Source: CAZCVI01 sp964502145
GTDB lineage: Bacteria; Acidobacteriota; Aminicenantia; UBA2199
Assembly (NCBI GenBank): GCA_964502145.1
Contig: CAZCVI010000094.1
Span: 1-26,511, forward strand
DNA length: 26,511 nucleotides
Direction: 5' to 3'
Shown: in pieces, positions 7,596 to 15,864 of the stretch
Layout of the letters: every line of letters begins with the position of its first letter
Numbering within the stretch: the first letter of the stretch is position 1
Program-made: the position numbers and the translations under genes
The notes under the pieces: generated by a model
Database searches by the model: none
Seen by the model: only the letters and a program-made list of their open reading frames with translations
Told to the model about the DNA's origin: nothing

Positions 7596-10283
7596 ATGGC
7601 AAATGATATAAATGATAATAACGATAACCCTGAAAACACCGACAATATAATTCCCGACGAAGACGAATTCGCAGAGATAGAAAAGATATTACCAGAGAAA
7701 AACGCCGCTGGCACCATAATCGTCGACCGGATAGAAGATGTAACCATAGAAAATGAGATGCAAACCTCGTATCTTGATTACTCCATGAGTGTGATCATAG
7801 GTCGTGCGATTCCCGATATTCGGGACGGTTTAAAACCCGTTCACCGTCGCACCCTTTTTTCTTTGCACGCCACTGGCACCCATTACAATCAGCCCTATAA
7901 AAAATCCGCCCGCATCGTCGGTGATGTCATCGGTAAATATCATCCCCACGGTGACTCCGCCGTATATGATACACTGGCACGTATGGCCCAGGACTTTTCT
8001 TTGCGTTACCCTCTCGTGGATGGCCAGGGAAACTTTGGTTCTATTGATGGTGACCCACCCGCTGCCATGCGTTACACCGAGGTTCGCCTCGCTAAAATTG
8101 CCAACCAGTTATTAACCGATATTGATAAAGACACCATTAATTTTATCCCCAACTATGATGGTTCCATGGAAGAACCCGAAATTTTCCCCGCCGCACTTCC
8201 CAATTTACTACTCAATGGCAGTACTGGTATTGCCGTGGGTATGGCGACTAATATCCCGCCCCACAACCTCAAAGAACTCATTGATGCCTTTGTTTATTTT
8301 TGCGATAATCGCGATACTTCCATTGAGCAATTACTCGAATTTCTCAAAGGACCTGATTTTCCCACCGGCGGGTTTATTTATGGCAGATACTCCCTCCGTA
8401 AAGCCTATGAAACCGGCAAAGGAAGCATTATAGTTCGTTCCAAATCCCACGTTGAAACCGATAGTAAAGGCAGGGAAAAAATTATCTTCACTGAAATCCC
8501 CTATATGACTAATAAATCAAAGATCATTGAAAATATTGCCCTGCTTGTTAAAACCAAGAAAATTACCGGTATTTCCGACCTGCGCGACGAATCCGACCGC
8601 GACGGCATGCGCATTGTCGTCGAATTAAAAAGAGATGAAATCCCCGATGTCGTATTAAACAACCTCTTTAAACACACCCAGTTGCAGACCTCTTTTTCCA
8701 TTAATTTACTCGCTATAGCCAATAATCAACCCCTGCAATTTAATCTCAAGGATTATTTCAGTTATTTCCTCGGCCATCGCAAAGAAATCGTGCGCAGACG
8801 CTCCCTTTTTGAGCTTGATAAAGCAGAAAAACGTGCCCATATTATCGAAGGTTTTAAAATTGCCCTTGATAAACTTGATCTGGTCATAAAAATAATTCGT
8901 TCGTCCAGCAGTAAAGATATCGCCAAGGTCAATTTGATGCAAGCCCTGCCCCTCTCCCCCGTGCAAACCGATGCCATTCTTGAAATGCAACTCTACCGCC
9001 TCACCGGTTTGGAAATCGATAAATTGGAAGCCGAGTACATCGAACTTCTGAAACTCATCTCTTATTTGAAGGAACTTCTCGCCAGTGAACGGCTGATGTT
9101 GAATTTAATAAAAGAAGAGATGTCCCTGGTTGCCGAACAGTTTCAGGACAAACGCCGCACCACTATCATTGAACAGGACCTCATTGACATTGACCTCGAA
9201 GACATGATCAAAGATGAGGAATTTGTTATTTCCTTTACCCAGCAAGGGTATATTAAAAGAACCATTCTCAGTTCCTATAAAGTTCAAAAAAGAAACACAG
9301 TCGGGCGCAAAGGATTTGATTTAAAAGAAGCCGATTTTATTTCCCGTATTTTTGTTGCCACTGCCCACCAGTACATCCTTGTATTTACCGAGAAAGGGCG
9401 CATGTTCTGGAAGAAAGTATACGAGCTCCCCGAGGGCGATACCACTGGCAGGGGGAAACCTCTCAATCGCCTCATCGGTATCGGTGACGAGGAAAAAGTA
9501 TGCTCCATCATCAATGTCAAAGAATTCGCACCCGATAAATATATCATGTTGTTCTCAAAAATGGGTTATGTCAAAAAAACCGCTCTGGCCGCTTACTCTA
9601 AACCAAGGGCCAACGGGATCATTGCCGCCGAAGTTCGCGAGGGCGATGAATTGATCGAAGCCCAAATCACCGATGGCGACAATGAAATTATCCTCGGCAC
9701 CAACCAGGGGAAAGCCATTAAATTCAATGAAAAGGATGTCCGTGTCATTGGTAGAACCGGCATGGGTGTTATTGGCATTCGCTTAAACAAAGATGATTTG
9801 GTCGTTGGTGCCGATGTGATCCGCGAAACCGATAAATATGTCCTCACTGTCACTGAAAACGGCATCGGTAAAAAATCCGATCTCTCCCTGTACCGCCTCC
9901 AAGCCAGGGGCGGAAAAGGCCTTATTAATATAAGCATCAATGAAAGACTCGGTAAAGTTATCGGCCTCGTCACGTTGGATGATAGTTCCGATATCATTTT
10001 ATCTTCAGAACAAGGAAAAGTCATTAAACAAGATGCCTCCCCCCTCCGATCCCAAGGCCGTGCTACCCAGGGCGTCAGGATCATTAATCTCAAATCCGGT
10101 GACCGCTTGGTCGCTTTAGAAAAAGTTAAAAGTCAGACCAATGACGAGAGCAGCATCGACCCTGATGAGAACGGGGACCTTGGCGAAAATAGCGAAAACA
10201 TCGACAATATCGACAACATCGAAAATATCGAAGATACTCAAACCATAGCGGAGGATGATACCTTTGACCGCATTGATGACTAA
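7596..10283 (+). CDS. gyrA: DNA gyrase subunit A
   Basis: GyrA cuts and rejoins DNA and wraps it through its C-terminal beta-pinwheel. The catalytic tyrosine is Y160 in AAMRYTEVR. The quinolone region HPHGDSAVYD has S121 and D125 at the positions of Escherichia coli S83 and D87, the drug-sensitive residues. The GyrA box reads QARGGKG at 769-775, where the usual form is QRRGGKG. The N-terminus is extended by about 38 residues relative to E. coli and is rich in Asn and Asp. The last 50 residues (about 846-895) are an acidic tail with IDN/IEN repeats. A GAGG site lies 8 nt before ATG 7596. It forms the gyrase tetramer with the preceding gene product. Confidence 0.97.
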   Translation: MANDINDNNDNPENTDNIIPDEDEFAEIEKILPEKNAAGTIIVDRIEDVTIENEMQTSYLDYSMSVIIGRAIPDIRDGLKPVHRRTLFSLHATGTHYNQPYKKSARIVGDVIGKYHPHGDSAVYDTLARMAQDFSLRYPLVDGQGNFGSIDGDPPAAMRYTEVRLAKIANQLLTDIDKDTINFIPNYDGSMEEPEIFPAALPNLLLNGSTGIAVGMATNIPPHNLKELIDAFVYFCDNRDTSIEQLLEFLKGPDFPTGGFIYGRYSLRKAYETGKGSIIVRSKSHVETDSKGREKIIFTEIPYMTNKSKIIENIALLVKTKKITGISDLRDESDRDGMRIVVELKRDEIPDVVLNNLFKHTQLQTSFSINLLAIANNQPLQFNLKDYFSYFLGHRKEIVRRRSLFELDKAEKRAHIIEGFKIALDKLDLVIKIIRSSSSKDIAKVNLMQALPLSPVQTDAILEMQLYRLTGLEIDKLEAEYIELLKLISYLKELLASERLMLNLIKEEMSLVAEQFQDKRRTTIIEQDLIDIDLEDMIKDEEFVISFTQQGYIKRTILSSYKVQKRNTVGRKGFDLKEADFISRIFVATAHQYILVFTEKGRMFWKKVYELPEGDTTGRGKPLNRLIGIGDEEKVCSIINVKEFAPDKYIMLFSKMGYVKKTALAAYSKPRANGIIAAEVREGDELIEAQITDGDNEIILGTNQGKAIKFNEKDVRVIGRTGMGVIGIRLNKDDLVVGADVIRETDKYVLTVTENGIGKKSDLSLYRLQARGGKGLINISINERLGKVIGLVTLDDSSDIILSSEQGKVIKQDASPLRSQGRATQGVRIINLKSGDRLVALEKVKSQTNDESSIDPDENGDLGENSENIDNIDNIENIEDTQTIAEDDTFDRIDD

Positions 10284-10323
10284 TCTTTAAAAAGTGTTTG
10301 GGGATTTATTTAATTAATATATA

Positions 10324-10352
10324 TTGAAAATAAATCCCATAGATGTTATATT
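10324..10352 (+). promoter_or_regulatory. Promoter of the PilZ gene
   Basis: TTGAAA (10324-10329) and TATATT (10347-10352) are 17 bp apart. The predicted start is near 10359, downstream of the TTG at 10324. That TTG is therefore a -35 box and not a start codon. Confidence 0.6.
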
Positions 10353-10386
10353 AAAATTTGTACAATTAAAACAAAAAGGTAGCCCA

Positions 10387-11151
10387 ATGAGTTTGAGTGA
10401 AAATGAAGTTACGGCCATCAGTACCAGTTGTGATTTAAACCAGAACCTGTATCTCAATGTTCATGAAAATGAAAGTTTGTTTGTTTACAGGAGCAGGTTT
10501 TTATTCGCCAATTTTAACAACGGGTACATTGTGATTGATTTACCAACAGCCGAAACTGCAAATGGCAAACCACTTTCCAAGGGTCAAAGTTTTGAAGTTT
10601 TTTTCGAGTATAAAACCTTCAGATTTCTTTTTCGCTCCATCGTGCTTGAGCATACCAAATTTAAATTAAATGAACGTGGTTTTTATGCCCTGAAAATACA
10701 GTTACCCAACGAATTACAAGATGGTGATAAACGTGACTACTTCCGCGTTCCTTCCGGTATGCGCCCCCCCGTGTTAGTCAAATTTTATACCTTTCCAAAA
10801 GGAGCCACACAGCCCATGATGTCTTCTCTCGTGACTAACTCCCAGCAAGAATTTCGTGCCGAGATGATGGATGTTTCAGGCGGTGGTTTTTCTATCAGAG
10901 CCAAACCCGGCGACAAAAGCCTGGAACTTGAAAAAGGCGATATTATCAAAGCCAGATTCAAGTTCAGAGCTGGCTATGAAGAACTCGAAGTGTGGGCCGA
11001 AGTTAGAAATAAACGGAAATATAAAGATACAGACATCATGATCTGGGGGTTGTTGTTCATGGGCAAAGAAAAAAATATCAATATCAACCACATCAGGAAT
11101 AAAATACTGCGTTTTGTCACCGAACGGCAACGCGAAATCCTGTCCCAATAA
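10387..11151 (+). CDS. YcgR-like PilZ-domain protein (c-di-GMP receptor)
   Basis: PilZ proteins bind cyclic di-GMP and pass the signal to motility, secretion or polysaccharide machinery. The 254-residue product has an N-terminal YcgR-N/FlgZ-like beta domain at about 15-110. The PilZ domain follows, with the ligand-binding motif RDYFR at 116-120 and DVSGGG at 162-167; both key arginines and the DxSxxG core are intact, so c-di-GMP binding is expected. There is no transmembrane segment. ATG 10387 is chosen because AAAAGGT precedes it by 6 nt and the promoter lies within the longer reading. gltX follows after 35 nt. The output target cannot be read from the context; no flagellar genes are nearby. 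Confidence 0.85.
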   Translation: MSLSENEVTAISTSCDLNQNLYLNVHENESLFVYRSRFLFANFNNGYIVIDLPTAETANGKPLSKGQSFEVFFEYKTFRFLFRSIVLEHTKFKLNERGFYALKIQLPNELQDGDKRDYFRVPSGMRPPVLVKFYTFPKGATQPMMSSLVTNSQQEFRAEMMDVSGGGFSIRAKPGDKSLELEKGDIIKARFKFRAGYEELEVWAEVRNKRKYKDTDIMIWGLLFMGKEKNININHIRNKILRFVTERQREILSQ

Positions 11152-11186
11152 AAAGGTTAAGAAAACCAGATACCAATCAAAAAAAC

Positions 11187-12659
11187 ATGACTGACAATAA
11201 CATGACTTCTGTACGTTTTGCACCTTCTCCAACCGGGCATCTTCATATCGGAGGTGTTCGCACCGCGCTTTTTAATTATTTCTATGCCCGTAACACCGGT
11301 GGAAAATTTATTCTGCGCATTGAAGATACCGATATATCCAGATCCACCCGCGAAATGGCCCAAGAAATTATCGCTGGCCTCCGCTGGCTGGGAATGAATT
11401 GGGACGAGGGCCCGTTTTACCAGTCCGATTTTTTCCCCCTATATCGGCAAACCGCGTTCCAATTACTGGAAACAGGAAAAGCCTATCGTTGTTTCTGCAC
11501 CCCCGAAGCCATTGAAGCCCGGCGAATACATTCCAAAACCGGCCATATATCCGAACATATTTTTAAATATGATCGCCAATGCCTCCATCTCGACCCATCC
11601 GCAATCGCCGAAAAACTGACCCAAAACCTCCCTTTTGTGATTCGCTTCCGTGTCCCAGAGGGTGTCACTTCGTTTAAGGATCGCATTCACAAAGAGATGA
11701 AAAGCGATAATAGCGAGCTCGATGATTTTGTTCTCTTAAAATCCGATCTTTCCCCCACCTATCACCTCTCCGTTGTCGTCGACGACAGTCGCATGGAAGT
11801 TAGCGATGTTATTCGCGGCGATGATCATATTTCCAATACCTTCAAGCAAATATTGCTGTTTAAAGCCCTGGACCGCAAACCTCCCAAATACGCTCATCTT
11901 CCCCTCATACTGGGCGCGGACAAAAAAAAACTCAGCAAGCGCCACGGCGAAACCTCCATCTTAGAATTCAAGGAAAAAGGCTATCTACCCGAAGCACTCA
12001 TTAATTACCTTTCCCAATTGTCCTGGATACCCGCCGATACCAAGCAGATTTTTTCAATGGCAGAATTGATCCGCCAGTTCGGACTCCAGAAATTATCCAA
12101 GAACAGCCCAGTTTTTGATTACGATAAATTGCGGTTTCTAAACGCCCGCGCCATCCAACAAAAAGATGCCAACCTTCTGTATGAACTGCTGGCAGACGAC
12201 CCCCAAATCCGCGAAAAATATTCCGCCGTGGCCATGGAAAAAAAAATCGCCCTGATTGAATTGGTTAAACCCCGCATGAAAACCCTCGCGGAGTTTAGCG
12301 AGAAATTTGCTCTCTACCTCGCCGAGGAATTAAATTACGCCCACAAACCCGAGGAATTGCAGAAACTCAACCAGACTTACCCCAACCCCGATATTATAAA
12401 ATACCTCAGTCTTGTTATCCCTGCCTTGTTGCCATTGGAATCCTTCACCGCCAGTACCGTCGAAAACGCCATCCGCGAGTGTGCTGAAAGCCATGGTTTA
12501 AAAGCCGCTGACTTTATTCATCCCCTCCGTTTTGCATTAACATTTGAGACTGTCAGTCCCTCCATTTTTGAAGTGTTTGAGTTTTTCCACAAGGATGAGT
12601 CCCTCAGGCGCATCAATGCGCTTATCCACTACCTTGAACACGTGGAAAGCAACCCCTAA
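11187..12659 (+). CDS. gltX: Glutamyl-tRNA synthetase
   Basis: A class I aminoacyl-tRNA synthetase that charges tRNA(Glu). The HIGH-type motif is HLHIGG at 18-23 within FAPSPTGHLHIGG. The KMSKS-type motif is KKLSKRHG near 247-254. The length of 490 residues is typical of the bacterial enzyme. It has the bacterial-type alpha-helical C-terminal anticodon region. No clear Shine-Dalgarno precedes either ATG 11187 or ATG 11202 (MTSVRFAPSP), so the start is uncertain by five codons. It is followed 56 nt later by glnS. A separate GlnRS suggests this enzyme need not misacylate tRNA(Gln), but discrimination cannot be judged from the sequence alone. Confidence 0.96.
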   Translation: MTDNNMTSVRFAPSPTGHLHIGGVRTALFNYFYARNTGGKFILRIEDTDISRSTREMAQEIIAGLRWLGMNWDEGPFYQSDFFPLYRQTAFQLLETGKAYRCFCTPEAIEARRIHSKTGHISEHIFKYDRQCLHLDPSAIAEKLTQNLPFVIRFRVPEGVTSFKDRIHKEMKSDNSELDDFVLLKSDLSPTYHLSVVVDDSRMEVSDVIRGDDHISNTFKQILLFKALDRKPPKYAHLPLILGADKKKLSKRHGETSILEFKEKGYLPEALINYLSQLSWIPADTKQIFSMAELIRQFGLQKLSKNSPVFDYDKLRFLNARAIQQKDANLLYELLADDPQIREKYSAVAMEKKIALIELVKPRMKTLAEFSEKFALYLAEELNYAHKPEELQKLNQTYPNPDIIKYLSLVIPALLPLESFTASTVENAIRECAESHGLKAADFIHPLRFALTFETVSPSIFEVFEFFHKDESLRRINALIHYLEHVESNP

Positions 12660-12715
12660 AGGCCATCCCATTTAAATCGTCATGTTAATTTTAAAGAAAT
12701 AAGGAGTAATAGATC

Positions 12716-14431
12716 ATGGAACATACACTTCCTGAAAGCGAAGAACCCCGTGCCATCGGGGTAAATTTTATCAAGGGCATTATCGAAAAAGACCTTGCCG
12801 AAAACAAAAATGCCCGTCGTGTGCATACCCGTTTTCCACCCGAGCCCAATGGTTACTTGCATATCGGTCATGCCAAATCCATCTGTCTCAATTTTGGTCT
12901 TGCAGAGGAGTATAATGGATTGTGCAACTTGCGTTTCGACGACACCAATCCCTGCAAGGAAGAGGATGAATATGTCCAATCTATCCAGGAGGATGTTTCT
13001 TGGCTGGGTTTTGATTGGCAGGATCGTCTTTTTTATGCCTCCGACTATTACCAGCAGTTATATGATTTTGCCGTGTTATTGATAAAAGCCGGGAAAGCTT
13101 ACGTGTGTAATTTGACCCCCGAGCAGATTCGCCAATACCGAGGCACATTGACCCAACCCGGCACTGAAAGCCCCTATCGGAACCGCAGCATTGCAGAGAA
13201 TCTTGATCTTTTCCAACGCATGAAAGCCGGTGAATTCGCAGAGGGCTCCCATGTCTTGCGCGCTAAGATTGATATGAAATCCCCGAATCTAAATATGCGC
13301 GACCCTGTTTTATATCGCATACTTAAAGCCTATCATCATCGCACCCAGAATACCTGGTGTATTTATCCCATGTATGATTTTGCCCATGGTCAATCCGATT
13401 CCATCGAGGGCATCACCCATTCCATTTGTACCCTTGAGTTTGAGGATCATCGTCCCCTGTACAATTGGTTCCTTGATCAACTTAATATCCATCATCCCCA
13501 GCAGATCGAGTTTGCCCGTCTCAATGTCACCTATACCATGATGAGCAAGCGCAAGTTATTGCAATTAGTCACTGAAAAATATGTCAATGGCTGGGATGAT
13601 CCCCGTATGCCCACAATTTCCGGGCTCCGTCGCCGCGGTTATACCCCCGAATCCATCCGTGACTTTGCAGACCGCATCGGCGTTTCCAAAGCAGACAGTA
13701 CCGTGGATATCGCTTTATTAGAACATTGCATCCGCGAGGATTTAAACCTCAAAGCCACCCGCGTCATGGCCGTGTTACGACCACTAAAAGTCGTGATTCT
13801 CAATTACCCCGAAAATCAGGTCGAAATGCTCGACGCCGAAAACAACCCAGAAGACCCCAATGCCGGGACCCGGCAAATTCCTTTTTCCCGGATCATCTAT
13901 ATTGAGCAAGAAGATTTCCGTGAAAATGCCCCCAAGAAATTCTTCCGTCTCTACCCTGGCGGTGAAATCCGTTTGAAACATGCCTATTATATCAAATGCG
14001 AGAAAGTAATCAAGGATGAAACCACCGGCCAGATACGCGAAGTTCATTGTACCTATGATCCGGACTCCCGTGGTGGCTGGAGCACAGATGGTCGTAAAGT
14101 AAAGGGCACATCCCACTGGGTCTCAGCCCCCCATGCCGTAAAAGCCGAGGTGCGTTTGTACGAGCATCTCTTTACCAAGGAAAATCCCGATGATGTCGAC
14201 GAGGGCAAAGATTACACCCAGAATCTCAACCCCGATTCCTTGCAGGTTTTAACCGAAACCATGGTCGAACCCAGTTTAGCCCAGGCACCGGTTGGCACCC
14301 GGTTCCAGTTTTTACGGCAGGGTTATTTTTGTGTTGACAAGGATTCTTTGCCAGGAAAGCCAGTTTTTAACCGTACCGTTCCCATGCGCGATTCTTGGGC
14401 GCGGATCGAAAAAAAATTCAACGAAGAATAA
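12716..14431 (+). CDS. glnS: Glutaminyl-tRNA synthetase
   Basis: GlnRS charges tRNA(Gln) directly and is missing from many bacteria, which use GluRS plus the GatCAB amidotransferase. The 571-residue product has FPPEPNGYLHIGH with HIGH at 49-52, the FDDTNP motif that follows it, and MSKRK near 275-279. The C-terminal half is the double beta-barrel anticodon-binding region typical of GlnRS (PGGEIRLKHAYYIKCEKV). An AAGGAG site lies 9 nt before ATG 12716. Bacterial GlnRS genes are generally thought to derive from eukaryotic GlnRS by old transfer. ridA follows within 17 nt and probably shares its transcript. Confidence 0.97.
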   Translation: MEHTLPESEEPRAIGVNFIKGIIEKDLAENKNARRVHTRFPPEPNGYLHIGHAKSICLNFGLAEEYNGLCNLRFDDTNPCKEEDEYVQSIQEDVSWLGFDWQDRLFYASDYYQQLYDFAVLLIKAGKAYVCNLTPEQIRQYRGTLTQPGTESPYRNRSIAENLDLFQRMKAGEFAEGSHVLRAKIDMKSPNLNMRDPVLYRILKAYHHRTQNTWCIYPMYDFAHGQSDSIEGITHSICTLEFEDHRPLYNWFLDQLNIHHPQQIEFARLNVTYTMMSKRKLLQLVTEKYVNGWDDPRMPTISGLRRRGYTPESIRDFADRIGVSKADSTVDIALLEHCIREDLNLKATRVMAVLRPLKVVILNYPENQVEMLDAENNPEDPNAGTRQIPFSRIIYIEQEDFRENAPKKFFRLYPGGEIRLKHAYYIKCEKVIKDETTGQIREVHCTYDPDSRGGWSTDGRKVKGTSHWVSAPHAVKAEVRLYEHLFTKENPDDVDEGKDYTQNLNPDSLQVLTETMVEPSLAQAPVGTRFQFLRQGYFCVDKDSLPGKPVFNRTVPMRDSWARIEKKFNEE

Positions 14432-14448
14432 TAATAAAGGAGTCATCT

Positions 14449-14829
14449 ATGAGCAAGCAAGCTATTGTTACAGCCGCCGCACCCGGTGCAGTTGGTCCCT
14501 ATTCCCAAGCCATTAAAAGCGGAAATTTAATTTTCCTGTCCGGTCAAATCGGAATCGATCCCCAGACCAAGACCCTTGTTTCTGGTGGTGTTGAAGCCCA
14601 GGCCCAACAAGTCTTCAAAAACATCAAGGCTGTTCTCGCCGAAGCCGGAGCCAATATCAACCAGGTTGTCAAAGCCACTGTTTTTTTAAAAGAGATGACC
14701 GATTTTGCCAAGGTCAATGCCATTTACTCCACCCATTTTGAACCCCCCTTCCCCGCCCGTTCCGCCGTCGCTGTGAAAGGTCTTCCCTTATCTGCCGACA
14801 TTGAAATCGAAGTGATCGCTCTCGTCTAA
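14449..14829 (+). CDS. ridA: RidA family 2-iminobutanoate/2-iminopropanoate deaminase
   Basis: RidA hydrolyses reactive imines released by PLP enzymes such as threonine dehydratase, protecting other PLP enzymes. The 126-residue protein has the full YjgF/RidA fold sequence: GPYSQAI near 16-22, FLSGQIG near 29-35, and the signature PPFPARSAV with catalytic-site R104, followed by the IEIEVIA strand. ATG 14449 has AAAGGAG 6 nt upstream. The reading can be extended upstream in frame but without support. It lies 17 nt after glnS and its stop is only 6 nt before the ABC ATPase reading. Confidence 0.95.
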   Translation: MSKQAIVTAAAPGAVGPYSQAIKSGNLIFLSGQIGIDPQTKTLVSGGVEAQAQQVFKNIKAVLAEAGANINQVVKATVFLKEMTDFAKVNAIYSTHFEPPFPARSAVAVKGLPLSADIEIEVIALV

Positions 14830-14835
14830 TCCCGG

Positions 14836-15615
14836 TTGGTTTTCCCTGTATTAGAAACCCAGAACCTCGTGGTAGCGGAGAGACGTTCTCTCGGGGAACT
14901 TCTCTCTCCCCTACTGAACAATATTAGTATCACCCTTCAAGAAAAAGCAATCACCACCCTGATCGGCGAATCCGGTTCCGGCAAAACCATGTTTGCCAGA
15001 ACTCTTGTCAACCTGTTACCCGCGAATATTTTTATCACCCATGGCACTGTTTTTTTCAAGCAGCAGCCCGTGCTTTACCCCCAATTAAAAAAGCTGCGCG
15101 GGAAAGCTATTTTTTATGTTCCCCAGGATGCCGTTGCTGCTTTAAACCCCGTGGTTAAACTCAAGCATCAGCTAACCCAAGGCAGCCCGGAAAAAATGTC
15201 GCTACCCCGATTGGTAGAACTACTCGCGCAATTAAACTTCCCCGATCCTCGTGCTATTTTAGATTCCTATCCTTTTCAATTAAGTGGTGGTGAAAGCCAG
15301 CGTTGTTTATTTGCTATGGCTATTCTGCAAAAACCACAACTCCTCATCTTGGATGAACCCACATCTGCATTGGACATAAAATCGCAGGCCAGTTTTATCC
15401 AATTGCTTAAGCAACTCCAAAGCCAATACAACCTCACTATATTACTCATCACCCACAACCTCGCTCTTGCCGCCACTGTTTCCGATTATATTTATATTAT
15501 GCACCGTGGAGAAATTATTGAGAACGGGCCTCCCTGCTCCTTGTTTACCAATCCCATTCATCCGTATACCAGACAAATCGCACAATTAATCCCCAGTTTT
15601 TTAAAATCAACCTAA
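14836..15615 (+). CDS. Oligopeptide/nickel-type ABC transporter ATP-binding protein
   Basis: This is the nucleotide-binding subunit of an ABC importer, most like OppD/DppD/NikD proteins. Walker A is GESGSGKT at 44-51, the Q-loop is VPQD near 100, the signature is LSGGESQR near 153-160, Walker B is LLILDEPTSALD and the switch histidine is in LITHN. The C-terminal FTNPIHPYTRQI is characteristic of the peptide-transporter subgroup. At 259 residues it lacks the usual longer C-terminal extension of OppD. No permease, second ATPase or binding protein lies nearby. The start is uncertain: TTG 14836, 6 nt after ridA, has no clear ribosome site. Confidence 0.85.
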   Translation: MVFPVLETQNLVVAERRSLGELLSPLLNNISITLQEKAITTLIGESGSGKTMFARTLVNLLPANIFITHGTVFFKQQPVLYPQLKKLRGKAIFYVPQDAVAALNPVVKLKHQLTQGSPEKMSLPRLVELLAQLNFPDPRAILDSYPFQLSGGESQRCLFAMAILQKPQLLILDEPTSALDIKSQASFIQLLKQLQSQYNLTILLITHNLALAATVSDYIYIMHRGEIIENGPPCSLFTNPIHPYTRQIAQLIPSFLKST

Positions 15616-15622
15616 ATTCACC

Positions 15623-15763
15623 GCCAAGTTTCAGAAAAAACTGGACTATCTGGACTTACTGGACTTACTGGACAAGCTGGACAAAATTTAAAGGTTTTGT
15701 GAAGTCCAGTAAGTCCAGAATGTCCAGTATGTCCAGATAGTCCAGTCTTCCCAAAAACTTGGC
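15623..15763. repeat. Hairpin element with 9-bp terminal inverted repeats
   Basis: GCCAAGTTT (15623-15631) and AAACTTGGC (15755-15763) are perfect inverted ends. Inside, two 43-nt arms (15640-15682 and 15704-15746) are inverted copies of one another with about six mismatches, around a 21-nt loop. Each arm is made of 9-bp steps of the form CTGGACTTA. The transcript would fold into a long stem. It could be a MITE-like or REP-like element, and may also end transcription of the ABC gene, though no terminal T-run is present. Confidence 0.9.
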
Positions 15764-15789
15764 CGTGGATTCAGGAATCAACTCATCCG

Positions 15790-15818
15790 TTGCAATAGTT
15801 TTTTGTATTGTTTATAAT
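15790..15818 (+). promoter_or_regulatory. Promoter of the DUF2911 gene
   Basis: TTGCAA (15790-15795) and a consensus TATAAT (15813-15818) are 17 bp apart. The predicted start near 15825 gives a 40-nt leader ending in an AAGGAGG ribosome site. Confidence 0.75.
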
Positions 15819-15864
15819 GTATCATGAATATAAAAATATAAATATAAAAAAAGGAGGATAAAAA

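Noticed and set aside
15683..15703. Simple Rho-independent terminator for the ABC gene
   Set aside because: The stem is far longer than needed, the loop is 21 nt and no T-run follows the 3' arm.
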